Shown: positions 38,405 to 47,978 of the stretch, piece by piece
Layout of the letters: each line of letters starts with the position of its first letter
Position numbering within the stretch: position 1 is the first letter of the stretch
Source of the DNA: Paenibacillus sp. JQZ6Y-1
GTDB lineage: Bacteria > Bacillota > Bacilli > Paenibacillales > Paenibacillaceae
NCBI RefSeq assembly: GCF_040719145.1
Contig: NZ_JBFDUZ010000001.1
Coordinates: forward strand, 2,356,001 to 2,420,000
Reading direction: 5' to 3'
Length of the DNA: 64,000 bases
Notes under the pieces: generated by a model
Database searches by the model: none
Seen by the model: only the letters and a program-made list of their open reading frames with translations
What the model was told of the DNA's origin: nothing
Program-made: the position numbers and the translations under genes

Positions 38405-38589
38405 CAGTATGTCCCTCCGTGCTTTCTGTCTCGTCTTTGTATGCTGTCTGAATGATACGTTTCATCAGACGCCATTTGATCTGTAATGGTTTGGATCAGG
38501 ATGCGGCTTTGTCTGTTATCAGCATCCCGTGAATCGTTAAGATGTAATCTTTATCCATTGTATCACTGTATCCGCCGGATCGGAAACAC

Positions 38590-38649
38590 AAAAAAGCCTT
38601 TCATTCTTGCCATTCTCCCGTAGGAAAATGAGCAAGCATGAAAGGCTTT
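38590..38649 (-). terminator. Terminator after the nth operon
   Basis: AAAAAAGCCTTTCAT with TTGC pairs with GCAAGCATGAAAGGCTTT. Confidence 0.85.
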
Positions 38650-38664
38650 GCGGATGCCTCGTAA

Positions 38665-38943
38665 TTAGATTACGCTCGCTTCCGTTTCAGCAACTGGCAC
38701 CAGAATTTCAAACAGTTTGCCGTGCTGCAGAATGGTGATGCCTCTGCCTTTGTCCTTCATAACAACGACATCACGTTTTTGTGCCATACGCTCGATGTAA
38801 TGCTCCGGTACGTCGCCGGAATAGTTGACTGTGATACCTTCAACTACCTTCTCTTCATTTTCAGCCAACTCTTCGGATACGATTTGCTCGAAAATATCCG
38901 AGAATTGTTCAAAATTGTCAGTGTAGACGGAAATGCATTTCAT
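38665..38943 (-). CDS. Hypothetical small acidic protein, 92 aa
   Basis: ATG behind AGAGGTCGAACGTT, 15 bases after the nth stop, so co-transcribed. Acidic: MKCISVYTDNFEQFSDIFEQIV, then a Glu-rich segment, then VPEHYIERMAQKRDVVVMKD and ITILQHGKLFEILVPV. It looks like a compact alpha/beta fold with no signal, metal site or known catalytic motif. I do not recognise the family. The link with nth is positional only. Confidence 0.75.
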   Translation of the reverse strand: MKCISVYTDNFEQFSDIFEQIVSEELAENEEKVVEGITVNYSGDVPEHYIERMAQKRDVVVMKDKGRGITILQHGKLFEILVPVAETEASVI

Positions 38944-38958
38944 AACGTTCGACCTCTT

Positions 38959-39693
38959 TTATGTTGTAGTATTGGTTTCGTTCCCCTGCAGACCGATGGC
39001 CGATGACGCGGACTTTCTCGGCTTGGTTGCCTTTTTGTCTTTGATCACCAGGGACGTTTTCATTCGTTTTTTGCCTTCACGGCAAACGTCGAGCAACGGG
39101 CAAATCTGGCAGGCGGGATTTTGTGCCTTGCAATGATACCTGCCAAAAAAGATAAACTGATGATGCGACTGCGTCCAATCCTCACGCGGCACCTTTTTCA
39201 TCAGCTTGCGCTCCACTTCCATTACATTGTCTTTCCAATTCGCGAGACCCAGTCGTTTGGACACCCGTTCCACATGGGTATCCACAGCAAAAGCAGGCAC
39301 ACCAAAAGCGTTGGACACCACCACATTGGCGGTCTTGCGTCCGACACCGGGTAACTGAACGAGCAGATCATGCTCACCCGGAACATCCCCGCCGTATTTT
39401 TCGATCAAAATATGGCACAGGTTTTGAATATGCTTCGCTTTGCTTCGGTACAGACCGATGCGCCGTATATCCTGTTCCAGTTCCTCCAGCGGTACACTCA
39501 GGTAATCCTGCGGTGTCCGGTACTTCTGAAACAAATCAACGGTTACCTTGTTGACGGTTGCGTCGGTACACTGTGCGGAGAGCAGTACCGCAATAGTCAG
39601 TTCAAAGGCGTTACTATGATTAAGTTCGCAGTGTGCATCAGGAAACATGCCGGCGATCGTATCCAGAATATGTCTTACCGTAGCGGCATTCAT
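38959..39693 (-). CDS. nth: Endonuclease III
   Basis: 244 aa from the ATG at 39693, which is seven bases after AGGAGGA. HhH-GPD glycosylase: LLSAQCTDATVNKVT, helix-hairpin-helix LVQLPGVGRKTANVVVSNAFG with the catalytic Lys, and AVDTHVERVSKRLG with the catalytic Asp. Four-Cys iron-sulphur loop CKAQNPACQICPLLDVC. A basic 30-residue tail follows. Removes oxidised pyrimidines from DNA. Preceded at about ten bases by a terminator-like hairpin that could limit its expression. Confidence 0.96.
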   Translation of the reverse strand: MNAATVRHILDTIAGMFPDAHCELNHSNAFELTIAVLLSAQCTDATVNKVTVDLFQKYRTPQDYLSVPLEELEQDIRRIGLYRSKAKHIQNLCHILIEKYGGDVPGEHDLLVQLPGVGRKTANVVVSNAFGVPAFAVDTHVERVSKRLGLANWKDNVMEVERKLMKKVPREDWTQSHHQFIFFGRYHCKAQNPACQICPLLDVCREGKKRMKTSLVIKDKKATKPRKSASSAIGLQGNETNTTT

Positions 39694-39708
39694 TTTCATT
39701 CCTCCTGC

Positions 39709-39751
39709 AAAAAACCGTCTGCTCGCGATGTATAATCACGACTCAGACGGT
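39709..39751 (-). terminator. Hairpin with T-run directly before the nth ribosome site (attenuator-like)
   Basis: ACCGTCTG and CAGACGGT with inner pairing; on the minus strand TTTTTTGC follows, then the AGGAGGA of nth. No minus-strand gene lies between it and the amidase terminator, so it stands in the nth leader. Confidence 0.65.
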
Positions 39752-40043
39752 ATCGTCTCGCGGTACCTGATGATGGGAATGCTGGGTTATGTTTCAGACT
39801 CTCGTGCTCCATCTTCAATGACAATACAATTCGTATCTTAACATGTTCCGGCTGTAATTGCACGCAAACTTTACATGAAATTTCAGCAATTTTATTGTCA
39901 TTTAAAACAAACATTTAGCCTGCTATACGACTCCCGCACCCGATCACAACCAGATCTCGTCAGAGTGTGATTAATTTTCCACTTTACACCTGCAACGCCA
40001 TGTCGCAGAAACGCAATCTACGCTTATGTTCCATGCACAACAT
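39752..40043. other. nth upstream region
   Basis: About 290 bases between the amidase terminator and the nth leader hairpin; must hold the nth promoter. Nothing distinct was seen. Confidence 0.4.
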
Positions 40044-40082
40044 AAAAACCGGCGTTGCTCCGGTAGAGGAACAGACGCCGGT
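40044..40082 (-). terminator. Terminator of the amidase gene
   Basis: ACCGGCGT with CTCC pairs with GGAACAGACGCCGGT; TTTTTATG follows on the minus strand. Confidence 0.85.
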
Positions 40083-40135
40083 GAAACTACAATCTTTTGC
40101 GGCAAGCCGCAGACATAAGGTATACGCAAAAATGA

Positions 40136-41563
40136 TTACGATACGCCCATGTACTCCTTGATCCCTTTGACAATGGATGCAGCTACTTGATCCTGCTTGC
40201 TCGTATCCATCATTTTGGATTCTTCGGTTTTGTTACTGATAAAGCCTACTTCCAGAAGCACGGCTGGCATAGTTGTTTCGCGGATAACATGGAAATTGCC
40301 GTATTGCACGCCACGATCCTTGAAGCCGGTCGCTGCCACAAAATACTTATGAATCGTTTGAGCCAGTTTCTTACTGCTAGCACGTTGATAATAGGTTTCC
40401 GTACCAGAAGCTGCTGAGGAGCCGCTACTGTTGGCATGAATAGAAACGAATACGTCTGCACCCAACTTCTCGGCAATCTTCACGCGTTCCTTCAATTCAA
40501 GGAAGGTGTCATCCGAGCGAGTCAGAATCACATCAATATTCGGGTCCTGCTTGAGCAGAGCTTCCACTTTCAGAGCAAGCGCTAGATTCAGCTTTTTCTC
40601 TGTCGTTTGTGACCCAATAGCACCCGGGTCCTGATCACCGTGTCCTGCATCAATGACAACTACCTTTTTACCAGAGCCACCTACGCCTGTACCCGGCTGA
40701 GTTGGACCAGTTGTTGTTGTCGGATCGGTCGTTTTCCCTGTGTCTGGTGTCAGATCGACAATCAGCAGACTATCTTCGGTAAAGACCTCATAGTTTTGTT
40801 TGTTCTTCAGATCAATGACAACACGTACGCTGGATGGGTCCGTGCTGTATTGCGAATAACGAATTTGAGATACATTGTTGTTGTTTGGCACGGCGATTGT
40901 TGCAATCTGTCCTGCACTTGCGTCCGGTCCTTGAGCAGCAAAGCCATCACCGAAGTTTGTGTTAGGCAGATCGACCACAATGCGATCCGGCGAATCCATT
41001 TTGGACACTTTTGGCGTTACGCTCTTGTCGAGCGTCACCAGCAACCGACTTTCGCTGAAGCTGATGCCATTCACCAGTGCAAGACCATTTTCGGCGCTAC
41101 CTGTTCCCGAGCCCGAATTCGTTCCTCCGCCGGTGTCATCACCCGAAGTTGTCAATGTTACGATTTTGTCGCTGTTGTTCCAGCTGAGACCGATACCCAT
41201 CTGCTCGCTCACGAGACGGATCGGAACCAGTGTTGTACCGTTCTGAACGACAGGTGCCGTGTTCAGATTGTACGTTGTGTTGCCAACCGCAGCGGATTTT
41301 TTACCGATAAACAGTTGAATTGACTTACTGTCGCTATCAATCGTTACTCGACCTTCCGATTGATTCCACTGTACCTTGTAGCCTAGATTTTCCGAAACGA
41401 CGCGGATCGGTATCATGACCGAGCCATCAATATTTTGTACATCCTCCGGAATGCTAAGCTCCTGGCCGTTCAGTACAACTTTTGTGCTAGTGGCGGCTTC
41501 GCCAATATGGGGAAAGGACCACAAAAACACAAACAAAAACATCAAAAAACCCAATTTCTTCAT
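40136..41563 (-). CDS. N-acetylmuramoyl-L-alanine amidase with stalk and AMIN domains
   Basis: 475 aa. Signal peptide of about 23 residues (FLMFLFVFLWSFPHIGEA). Residues 28-150: two copper-amine-oxidase-like stalk repeats (VMIPIRVVSENLGYKVQWN; TLVPIRLVSEQMGIGLSWN). Residues 165-275: an AMIN-type beta domain for wall binding. After a Thr/Gly-rich linker, Amidase_3: VVIDAGHGDQDPGAIG, zinc ligands in DAGHG, TEKKLN and SIHANSS, and the catalytic Glu in LLEVGFISN. It cuts the glycan-peptide bond of peptidoglycan outside the cell. Single gene, opposite no neighbour conflict. Confidence 0.94.
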   Translation of the reverse strand: MKKLGFLMFLFVFLWSFPHIGEAATSTKVVLNGQELSIPEDVQNIDGSVMIPIRVVSENLGYKVQWNQSEGRVTIDSDSKSIQLFIGKKSAAVGNTTYNLNTAPVVQNGTTLVPIRLVSEQMGIGLSWNNSDKIVTLTTSGDDTGGGTNSGSGTGSAENGLALVNGISFSESRLLVTLDKSVTPKVSKMDSPDRIVVDLPNTNFGDGFAAQGPDASAGQIATIAVPNNNNVSQIRYSQYSTDPSSVRVVIDLKNKQNYEVFTEDSLLIVDLTPDTGKTTDPTTTTGPTQPGTGVGGSGKKVVVIDAGHGDQDPGAIGSQTTEKKLNLALALKVEALLKQDPNIDVILTRSDDTFLELKERVKIAEKLGADVFVSIHANSSGSSAASGTETYYQRASSKKLAQTIHKYFVAATGFKDRGVQYGNFHVIRETTMPAVLLEVGFISNKTEESKMMDTSKQDQVAASIVKGIKEYMGVS

Positions 41564-41727
41564 TCTTCACCCCTACCATTCCCAGTTTGATTACCGAACT
41601 CCCAGCACGGCTGTACCGGCAAATTATTACCAGACGACTAATTAGACGCTTATGCCTATCAAAAGTTGCGAAGGAATTTGCAAATCCATATGTATTTTTA
41701 TAGGAAGCTTGCATAAACACGCAAAAT

Positions 41728-41766
41728 AAAAATAGACCAATACAATACATTGTATCGGTCTATTTT
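41728..41766 (-). terminator. Terminator of the peptide-biosynthesis operon
   Basis: AAAATAGACCAATACAA, loop TACA, TTGTATCGGTCTATTTT. Symmetrical runs; placed right after the last gene of the operon (ends 41770). Confidence 0.9.
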
Positions 41767-41769
41767 GAA

Positions 41770-42339
41770 TTATTTTATAGATTGACTTGGCAAAAACTTA
41801 TGTGCGTAATCTAATAATTGCTCTGTGAATGCGTTCATACGCAACAACATATCTGCATTTTGAATCACATACTTATCATTATCTAATACAAAATCATTAT
41901 TACACGCTGAAACTTGAGCAGGAATAGCTAAGCCCAGCAAGCCACGTACCACAATTCTAAGATGATCCAGTGGCTGAGTGCTTCTTATTCCGCCTCCATT
42001 AGCCAGTAACCCAAAAATCTTATTGCGACATAGATCCATATTCATCCAATCTATCGCATTTTTAAGAACGCCTGAATATGAATTATGGTAATTCGGAGAA
42101 CCTACCACAATCACATCAGCTTTTTGCAAAATCCCAATAAACTCCTGTACTGCTGGATCGGGAGAAAGATGTGGTTCATGATGATAGGTCGGATCTGTCA
42201 TAGGCAACGGTTTTTGTTTCAAATCCCAAAGATGGGTGGTACAGCCTTCCTCTTTCAAACGTTGCTCCGTATATTCAAGCAATGCAAGGGTATGAGCGTT
42301 TTTAGCAAGGCTACCGCAAATTAATAATACTTCTGGCAT
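41770..42339 (-). CDS. NADPH-dependent FMN reductase-type flavoprotein (second of the cluster)
   Basis: 189 aa from the ATG at 42339 behind AAAAGGAGTGAGATGT; an upstream in-frame ATG would overlap the exporter end. Flavodoxin fold: LLICGSLAKNAHTLALLEY phosphate loop, VIVVGSPNYHNSYSGVLKNAIDWMN flavin loop. The family reduces FMN or quinones with NAD(P)H; in this operon it may act on the modified peptide or supply reduced flavin. Only 30 bases after the exporter gene and last before the terminator. Its closest in-window relative is the first flavoprotein at 48653, but they are clearly different proteins. Confidence 0.88.
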   Translation of the reverse strand: MPEVLLICGSLAKNAHTLALLEYTEQRLKEEGCTTHLWDLKQKPLPMTDPTYHHEPHLSPDPAVQEFIGILQKADVIVVGSPNYHNSYSGVLKNAIDWMNMDLCRNKIFGLLANGGGIRSTQPLDHLRIVVRGLLGLAIPAQVSACNNDFVLDNDKYVIQNADMLLRMNAFTEQLLDYAHKFLPSQSIK

Positions 42340-42369
42340 ACATCTCACTCCTTTTAAAAATAGATACAT

Positions 42370-43614
42370 TTATATGTTGGCTGTTGTATTGATAACAGGA
42401 TTATTGGTATCGCAGCTTCGCTTCCACCATATATACAGTAAGATAGCCGAGAGAAAAGAGTAGATTGCTGCAATGATTAGAGATACCGCTAAACTAAATA
42501 TAGATAAAAGACCACCAATAAACAAATAAGCAAACGCATCTGCTACATTGCCAATACTAGAACGAACTGCCATGACTTTACCAAGCATGCTGGAAGGAGA
42601 CTGAAGTTGCAGCACTGTTGTCATAGTGGTTCCAGATACTGTACTTCCTAATCCAAGTACACAAGCTGCGATTAAAACCATTTCTATATTATTAGCATAG
42701 GCTAGAATGACATACGCTGCGCACCGAATAGTATAACCAAAAAACACCCATTTAATCGGTTGCTTCAATTTGAAGTTAGCCAGCGCTAGAGACGATATCA
42801 TGGCGGAAAATGCAATAGCCGACATCACAAAGCCAAGATTTTGCTCTCCGCCTACTCCGATAAACTGAAGAAGTTCTGGAATTCCTAATTGTAATATCCC
42901 TACACCTACTAATAGTTGAAGAGCAAATGCCAGCATCATAATAAAGATGGTACGATTTCCTTTAAACATAAATCCAAAAATCGACCAGCTGTCATATAGC
43001 ACATTGCTTTTAGAGAAAAGAAGACCCCAATTCAATTTACTGTACTGCATAGCTGGATATTTAATACATACAATCAGTATCGCTGAAATAAAATAAGTCA
43101 AACTATCGACATATAATAATTGTGTAGCATCAAAATGAAATAGCAGTAACAATCCTCCCAATGAAGGACCTAACATAAGACTTAAATTTTCGGTCGACCC
43201 AATATAGGCATTCACTTTATTCAATTCATTTTTATCATTTGCCAATTCAGGTATACTCGCTTGATTCGCAGGATGAAAAAATGCTCTTAGACTTGTAATT
43301 AAAAAGCTTACCACAACAATTTGTGAAATGTTTAAAATACCCAAGCTATGTGCAATGGGAATCCATAGCGTAATAACACCCCTTGCAACATCACAAACTA
43401 TCATTACATGTTTACGGTTAACACGATCACTTACTGCTCCTCCAATAATTCCAATAAACAGGTATGGAATGACGGAAGCGAATAATACCGCCCCTGCTCC
43501 GAGCGCATTATGAGTATACTCAAGAGAAAGTAAGGTCAGAGCCAGTGTATAGATCGATGTTCCAAATATAGATGTAGTATTCGCCAACCATAATAAAACA
43601 ATATTACGATTCAT
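42370..43614 (-). CDS. MFS exporter (DHA3/EntS-like)
   Basis: 414 aa with about 12 hydrophobic helices. The loop after helix 2 reads GGAVSDRVNRKHVMIVCD, the MFS motif A region, and RAFFHPANQASIPEL is typical of the EntS/DHA3 export group. ATGA overlap with the M16 protease gene gives coupled translation. In this operon it is the natural candidate for export of the finished compound or for self-protection. Confidence 0.9.
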   Translation of the reverse strand: MNRNIVLLWLANTTSIFGTSIYTLALTLLSLEYTHNALGAGAVLFASVIPYLFIGIIGGAVSDRVNRKHVMIVCDVARGVITLWIPIAHSLGILNISQIVVVSFLITSLRAFFHPANQASIPELANDKNELNKVNAYIGSTENLSLMLGPSLGGLLLLFHFDATQLLYVDSLTYFISAILIVCIKYPAMQYSKLNWGLLFSKSNVLYDSWSIFGFMFKGNRTIFIMMLAFALQLLVGVGILQLGIPELLQFIGVGGEQNLGFVMSAIAFSAMISSLALANFKLKQPIKWVFFGYTIRCAAYVILAYANNIEMVLIAACVLGLGSTVSGTTMTTVLQLQSPSSMLGKVMAVRSSIGNVADAFAYLFIGGLLSIFSLAVSLIIAAIYSFLSAILLYIWWKRSCDTNNPVINTTANI

Positions 43615-45947
43615 CCTCTCTCCCCCTGCTCCAAAGGTCCGAATCGAATAATCTTTGGATGTGTTGCGAGCATTTCTTGTACATATTCAAACAACGTATA
43701 GGAATCTTTCGATTGCTCCAATCCTTTATTCAAAAAGTATTTTCGCTCTAACGCTTTATAGTAAACGAAACGATCCGTTGATCGTAAACACTGTCCTACT
43801 GAATCATATTCGTTTGCTTCCCTATTGCTCCATCTTTGATTCGCCCATTGTTCAATAGTCGACACTCTCTCCACCAAATATTGTATCCATTCTTTTACTA
43901 GCTGGATTATATCTAACACATTCGTCATACTACATTGAACACCGAAGTAGTGGTACTGACGATCTGCGGCAATAATGCTTTGTACGATTCGATAGGCAAA
44001 CCCTTTTTTTCTAATCCAGCTCTCCAAAGAATCAAAGTCTCTTTCCGTTAATCCAAAAGCACATTCCTGCACTATGAATGATTGTCTGCAAATCACAGGA
44101 ATGGGATATGCTACGACAACCCCCGTCCAATCCCGACTCCAGTGTATACTGTTCCCATCGTCAATGGTTGCTTGCTCATTGTTGTTGTCAAATGAATCCA
44201 GATGGTTTGAATTCTGTATGCTTTGAGAAATATGATCCACCGTCAACCGCTCATTCTGAGACATCATAGGTTGTAAGATACTAACTCCCTTTAATTTCGC
44301 TAATCCATGTTCATTCGTTCCTATCCAATCGTAGTGCTTCATCGCTTCGTATGTGTTCCACTTCAAATCAAATTCTAGACTAGGAAAATGAAGTTCATCT
44401 TGTTTGATGGATGATAAGCTTGCAGTTACAGATTGCAAAAACAACCTAACTGACTCGATAGAATGAATCAAATCACTTGCCTTAAAAAAAGCAAGGTGAA
44501 TCATCGTCTCGTTCCCTTCATAGCGAATATGTTCAACCATACCATTCTGATATAGCGATTTGCTGATGTCCTTCAATTGCAATAGACGTTGAGACTCCAC
44601 ACGGTATAACACATGATATCGTTCCGTCAGCGATAGGGTACTTAGATGAACATAGGGTAGATCATACAAGTAATCATTAGGAAGCGATTGTAAAGATGTA
44701 CCCGAAACGGAATGTGCATCTTCGGTTTTGACCTGCATGATTGGGGTGAGTTCCAACGGTTCTCTACTCACAGGATATTTATGTTTTTCCTGCTTTACTG
44801 TCATACCAATGGTCTTATACGAATTATTGTAAGATTCATCTGTACCCAAACTTATCATTTCATCCAGATTCAACTGATGAACAATAGCTTGTGCAGTACA
44901 CTGAAGCTGTTCCAGGCTAGGAAACTGCTTCAGCCATTCCTGTGACGAAAGCATAGGACGCTGAAGCAGATTCTCACGACTACGGAAATAATGAATTAAC
45001 AAATGTGTTTTACAATATTTATATTCATCCTTGGTTAAAGGCATATTCATCAACGTTAAACATTCATTTACTTTACATTGAAAATCCAAAAAGCTTGTTC
45101 CGGCATGATCCAACGTGAACACACCAGCATGATCATACACAAATATACGAGGATTCAGCTTGAGATCAGCTACATGGACTGCTCTTTTGAGTCTATATTT
45201 CCAAATGATTAATAATGCCTCCGAGGCGTGTTGAGAGATAGGTTCGTTGTGGTTTAGTACCCACCCAGATCCTTGAAAAGAATGTTTTCTAGCAATAATT
45301 GAGTATGAATCTACTGGCAAACATGTATAGCCAACTCCAATTTGATCCACCTTTGCTAAAAAGGATGGATTCGGATCATTGTACATGTTCGATAGAAATG
45401 GACGTATGAGATCTTGGATATCCTGTTGTTTCCAAGGACCACAGCCTTCTATTTTGACCGGTGAAGGATACAGAGATGTCCATTGATTCATTATAGTTGT
45501 ATGAAGCTCTGCTACATTTTCTTTGTTACCTGTAATACTTAATCCATAACTTTGATTAGCAAATATGGCTGCCTGCAATTGTTCTCGATATACATAATTG
45601 GAGTCCAAATAATATTGATCCAGTTCACGTAAAATAATAGATTTCTCTCTCTCTACTTCTTCTTCGTCCCACTTCAATTCCGCAATTGTGAACAAGCATT
45701 GCATGGCATTATGCAATTGAGAAGCATCACCAATAATTGTGAATTCGGTAAAATCTCTTGTTGTGTTTGCTGATATGTTGGCGACAAGAGCAGCCAGCTT
45801 ATTAGCAATCAAATGCTCTAACATATGAGCGAGACCCACAGGCACTTCAGAAGCAGCTCCAATAGGGTAGAAAAAAGTTAATTTTCCGGTCGTTCTATTT
45901 AACATTTCCTCCCAATTGAACAGTATTTGCTTTTTGGTTGTTTGCAT
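43611..45947 (-). CDS. M16-family zinc peptidase
   Basis: 778 aa from the ATG at 45947 behind GGGAGGGATT, inside the end of the SDR gene. N-terminal M16 domain with the zinc motif H41-M-L-E44-H45, downstream RDFTEFTI, and VEREKSIILRELD with the pair E101/E108. The gap from H45 to E108 is about 62 residues, shorter than the usual 74-76, because the loop after HxxEH is cut down. The C-terminal half (about 400-778) has weak M16 similarity and no zinc motif, as in PqqF-type proteases. Likely removes the leader from the 33-aa precursor (inference from RiPP analogues). Confidence 0.88.
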   Translation of the reverse strand: MQTTKKQILFNWEEMLNRTTGKLTFFYPIGAASEVPVGLAHMLEHLIANKLAALVANISANTTRDFTEFTIIGDASQLHNAMQCLFTIAELKWDEEEVEREKSIILRELDQYYLDSNYVYREQLQAAIFANQSYGLSITGNKENVAELHTTIMNQWTSLYPSPVKIEGCGPWKQQDIQDLIRPFLSNMYNDPNPSFLAKVDQIGVGYTCLPVDSYSIIARKHSFQGSGWVLNHNEPISQHASEALLIIWKYRLKRAVHVADLKLNPRIFVYDHAGVFTLDHAGTSFLDFQCKVNECLTLMNMPLTKDEYKYCKTHLLIHYFRSRENLLQRPMLSSQEWLKQFPSLEQLQCTAQAIVHQLNLDEMISLGTDESYNNSYKTIGMTVKQEKHKYPVSREPLELTPIMQVKTEDAHSVSGTSLQSLPNDYLYDLPYVHLSTLSLTERYHVLYRVESQRLLQLKDISKSLYQNGMVEHIRYEGNETMIHLAFFKASDLIHSIESVRLFLQSVTASLSSIKQDELHFPSLEFDLKWNTYEAMKHYDWIGTNEHGLAKLKGVSILQPMMSQNERLTVDHISQSIQNSNHLDSFDNNNEQATIDDGNSIHWSRDWTGVVVAYPIPVICRQSFIVQECAFGLTERDFDSLESWIRKKGFAYRIVQSIIAADRQYHYFGVQCSMTNVLDIIQLVKEWIQYLVERVSTIEQWANQRWSNREANEYDSVGQCLRSTDRFVYYKALERKYFLNKGLEQSKDSYTLFEYVQEMLATHPKIIRFGPLEQGERG

Positions 45948-46866
45948 AATCCCTCCCGTAATACTGAGCAATATACATCAGTGAATCTGCAAATGTATAA
46001 GCTGGAACATAGCCATATAACGTATTTGCTTTTTCAATAGGCAATGCTTGTGAAGTGGCAAATGTGATCGATTCAGATTGTACTGGAAGTCGAAAAAAAC
46101 ATTTCAATTCATACATCAGTTGTTCTGCAGATAACATTTTTCCAGATCCAATATTTAAGATTTCAATAGATGATTCTGGATTTACAAGATTGCTTTGCAA
46201 TAATTCCGCTACAAAACCTGCAAGATCCCGAACATCTGTACATTCTATCTCTTGTTTCCATTGTATGGACGAGGATAAATTCGGGTCATCTTTTATAAAT
46301 AGTTGATTAATTGCAGTACTCATCCAGTTTCCGCTTGTAGATGGATTAGGTCCCAAAACTCCCGCAGGTCTCAAAATGTGTACAGAGGTATTGGTTTGTT
46401 GACTTAACCTGCCAATTAACTGTTCGCTATAAAGTTTAGAGATGCCATATGCACTAACAGGTATAGGTAATTGATCTTCAGATCGTTCACGTCCCGATCC
46501 ATATACTGCAAGAGAGCTTATGTAAATCAGTTGTTTTGGTGGTTTCATGAGACATGCCTCATATATGGACATGAGCAATCGTGCCTCATTTGCAATAGCA
46601 GCTCCCGTATGCTTTTGAAATGTTTGATGCATAGAACCAGCAGCAATGATCACTGTTTCAATAGCGTACTCCTGCAAAAGAGTATACACCTGTTCTTTGC
46701 TGCTTATCGCCATATCAATCATACATTCTCTGCTCAATCCCGAAATGTTATGGATGTATTCATGCTCCAAGTGAAAACCGACCATTCTCACACAATTTCC
46801 TGATGATAAGCAGCTTTTGGCAATATGGCTTCCGATAAGACCTGCACCGATAATCAGGACCGTCAT
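45895..46866 (-). CDS. Extended SDR, NAD-dependent epimerase/dehydratase
   Basis: 323 aa, ATGA overlap with the aminotransferase. Rossmann loop VLIIGAGLIGSHIAKSCL; active site SSLAVYGSG and YGISKLYSEQL with Tyr and Lys; ILRPAGVLGPN next to the substrate site. This is the UDP-sugar-epimerase-like fold, but no glycosyltransferase or sugar gene is nearby, so the substrate could be a keto or alcohol group made on the peptide by the aminotransferase. Fits step-wise tailoring in this operon (inference). Confidence 0.88.
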   Translation of the reverse strand: MTVLIIGAGLIGSHIAKSCLSSGNCVRMVGFHLEHEYIHNISGLSRECMIDMAISSKEQVYTLLQEYAIETVIIAAGSMHQTFQKHTGAAIANEARLLMSIYEACLMKPPKQLIYISSLAVYGSGRERSEDQLPIPVSAYGISKLYSEQLIGRLSQQTNTSVHILRPAGVLGPNPSTSGNWMSTAINQLFIKDDPNLSSSIQWKQEIECTDVRDLAGFVAELLQSNLVNPESSIEILNIGSGKMLSAEQLMYELKCFFRLPVQSESITFATSQALPIEKANTLYGYVPAYTFADSLMYIAQYYGRDYANNQKANTVQLGGNVK

Positions 46867-47966
46867 TTCTCCACCTCCTGTCTTTTTATCAATTGAGTGT
46901 ACAGACTCATCATTTGATGAATAGCCGAAATGACCACATTTTTTTGTTCCCCCATACTGATTCGAATGAGAGATTGGGCAGACTCTCCAAATTCTTTACC
47001 TGGCATAACAATAATTCGATGATTTTTATACAGCAAATCAGCGAATTCAACAGCGCTCATCTCAAGTGGTGCAATATCCATACATACAAAAATCCCTGCC
47101 CGAGAAGCATAAAAAGGAATGTCTGCATTGCTCAATAGTTGAGTTACACATTCCATTTTTTCCGAAACATCCTCAGCCAAACGTTGAGGGTAATCCTTAT
47201 GATAGGTTAGAGCATGGATAGCAGCTTTTTGAGAAAGCCAAGCAGAAGACATGCCCGTATTCCAATGTATTTTAGTCAACTTACGAATGAGCAATGGATG
47301 TCCTGCAATGCATCCTATTCTTGCACCCGCCATAGCAAAAGCCTTGGAAAAACTGTAAACAAGTAAGGTTTGATCAGGTAGCCATCTAACCGGGCTGACA
47401 AATGATTGCCCGCCATTAAAGTCGCGATATACTTCATCCGAAATACAAAGAGCTTTATACGTTTGACAAAGCTCACAAAATTTCTGAACTACTTTCTCTG
47501 GCGGGATAAGACCCAAAGGATTATTGGGAAAATTCCAAATTACCGCAGTTGCTCCTTGCTGCAATCCTGCCTCAATCGCTTGAAGGGTATCATCCCATCC
47601 TGTATCTATATTCAATGGATAATAGTTATAAGCGATATCCATTTGTGTTAGCATTTTATGATATAGAGGAAATCCCGGTTCCGGAATCAGTACTGTTTTG
47701 TTTGTAAGCAAAGAATAGATAGCAGATAAAGCGGAAGATGCCCCACTTGTCACCAAAATATGTTCCGAACTTATCTCATTTTGATAGGCATCCTGTAGGT
47801 AAGAAGCCAATTCCTTGCGTAATTCTATCAATCCAGCTGGTGGAGTATATCCTCCCCATTCTTGAGCTGCCAGATCAGAAACAAACGTTCGAATCCCTTC
47901 ATGAGGACCTCCACGAATATCTCCAAATGATACATCGATGATTGATTGCGAAGAAGTCATATCCAT
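46863..47966 (-). CDS. PLP-dependent class I/II aminotransferase
   Basis: 367 aa from the ATG at 47966, seven bases after GGAGG; an ATG two codons earlier nearly touches the ribosome site. Fold type I: GGYTPPAGLIELRKELA, WNFPNNPLG, ISDEVYRDF, and the PLP lysine K208 in VYSFSKAFAMAGARIG. Closest in pattern to aspartate/aromatic aminotransferases. In the operon it could convert an amino group of the released peptide, or its C-terminal Trp-derived unit, to a ketone, or supply an unusual amino acid. The substrate is unknown. Confidence 0.9.
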   Translation of the reverse strand: MDMTSSQSIIDVSFGDIRGGPHEGIRTFVSDLAAQEWGGYTPPAGLIELRKELASYLQDAYQNEISSEHILVTSGASSALSAIYSLLTNKTVLIPEPGFPLYHKMLTQMDIAYNYYPLNIDTGWDDTLQAIEAGLQQGATAVIWNFPNNPLGLIPPEKVVQKFCELCQTYKALCISDEVYRDFNGGQSFVSPVRWLPDQTLLVYSFSKAFAMAGARIGCIAGHPLLIRKLTKIHWNTGMSSAWLSQKAAIHALTYHKDYPQRLAEDVSEKMECVTQLLSNADIPFYASRAGIFVCMDIAPLEMSAVEFADLLYKNHRIIVMPGKEFGESAQSLIRISMGEQKNVVISAIHQMMSLYTQLIKRQEVEK

Positions 47967-47978
47967 CTGCATGCCTCC

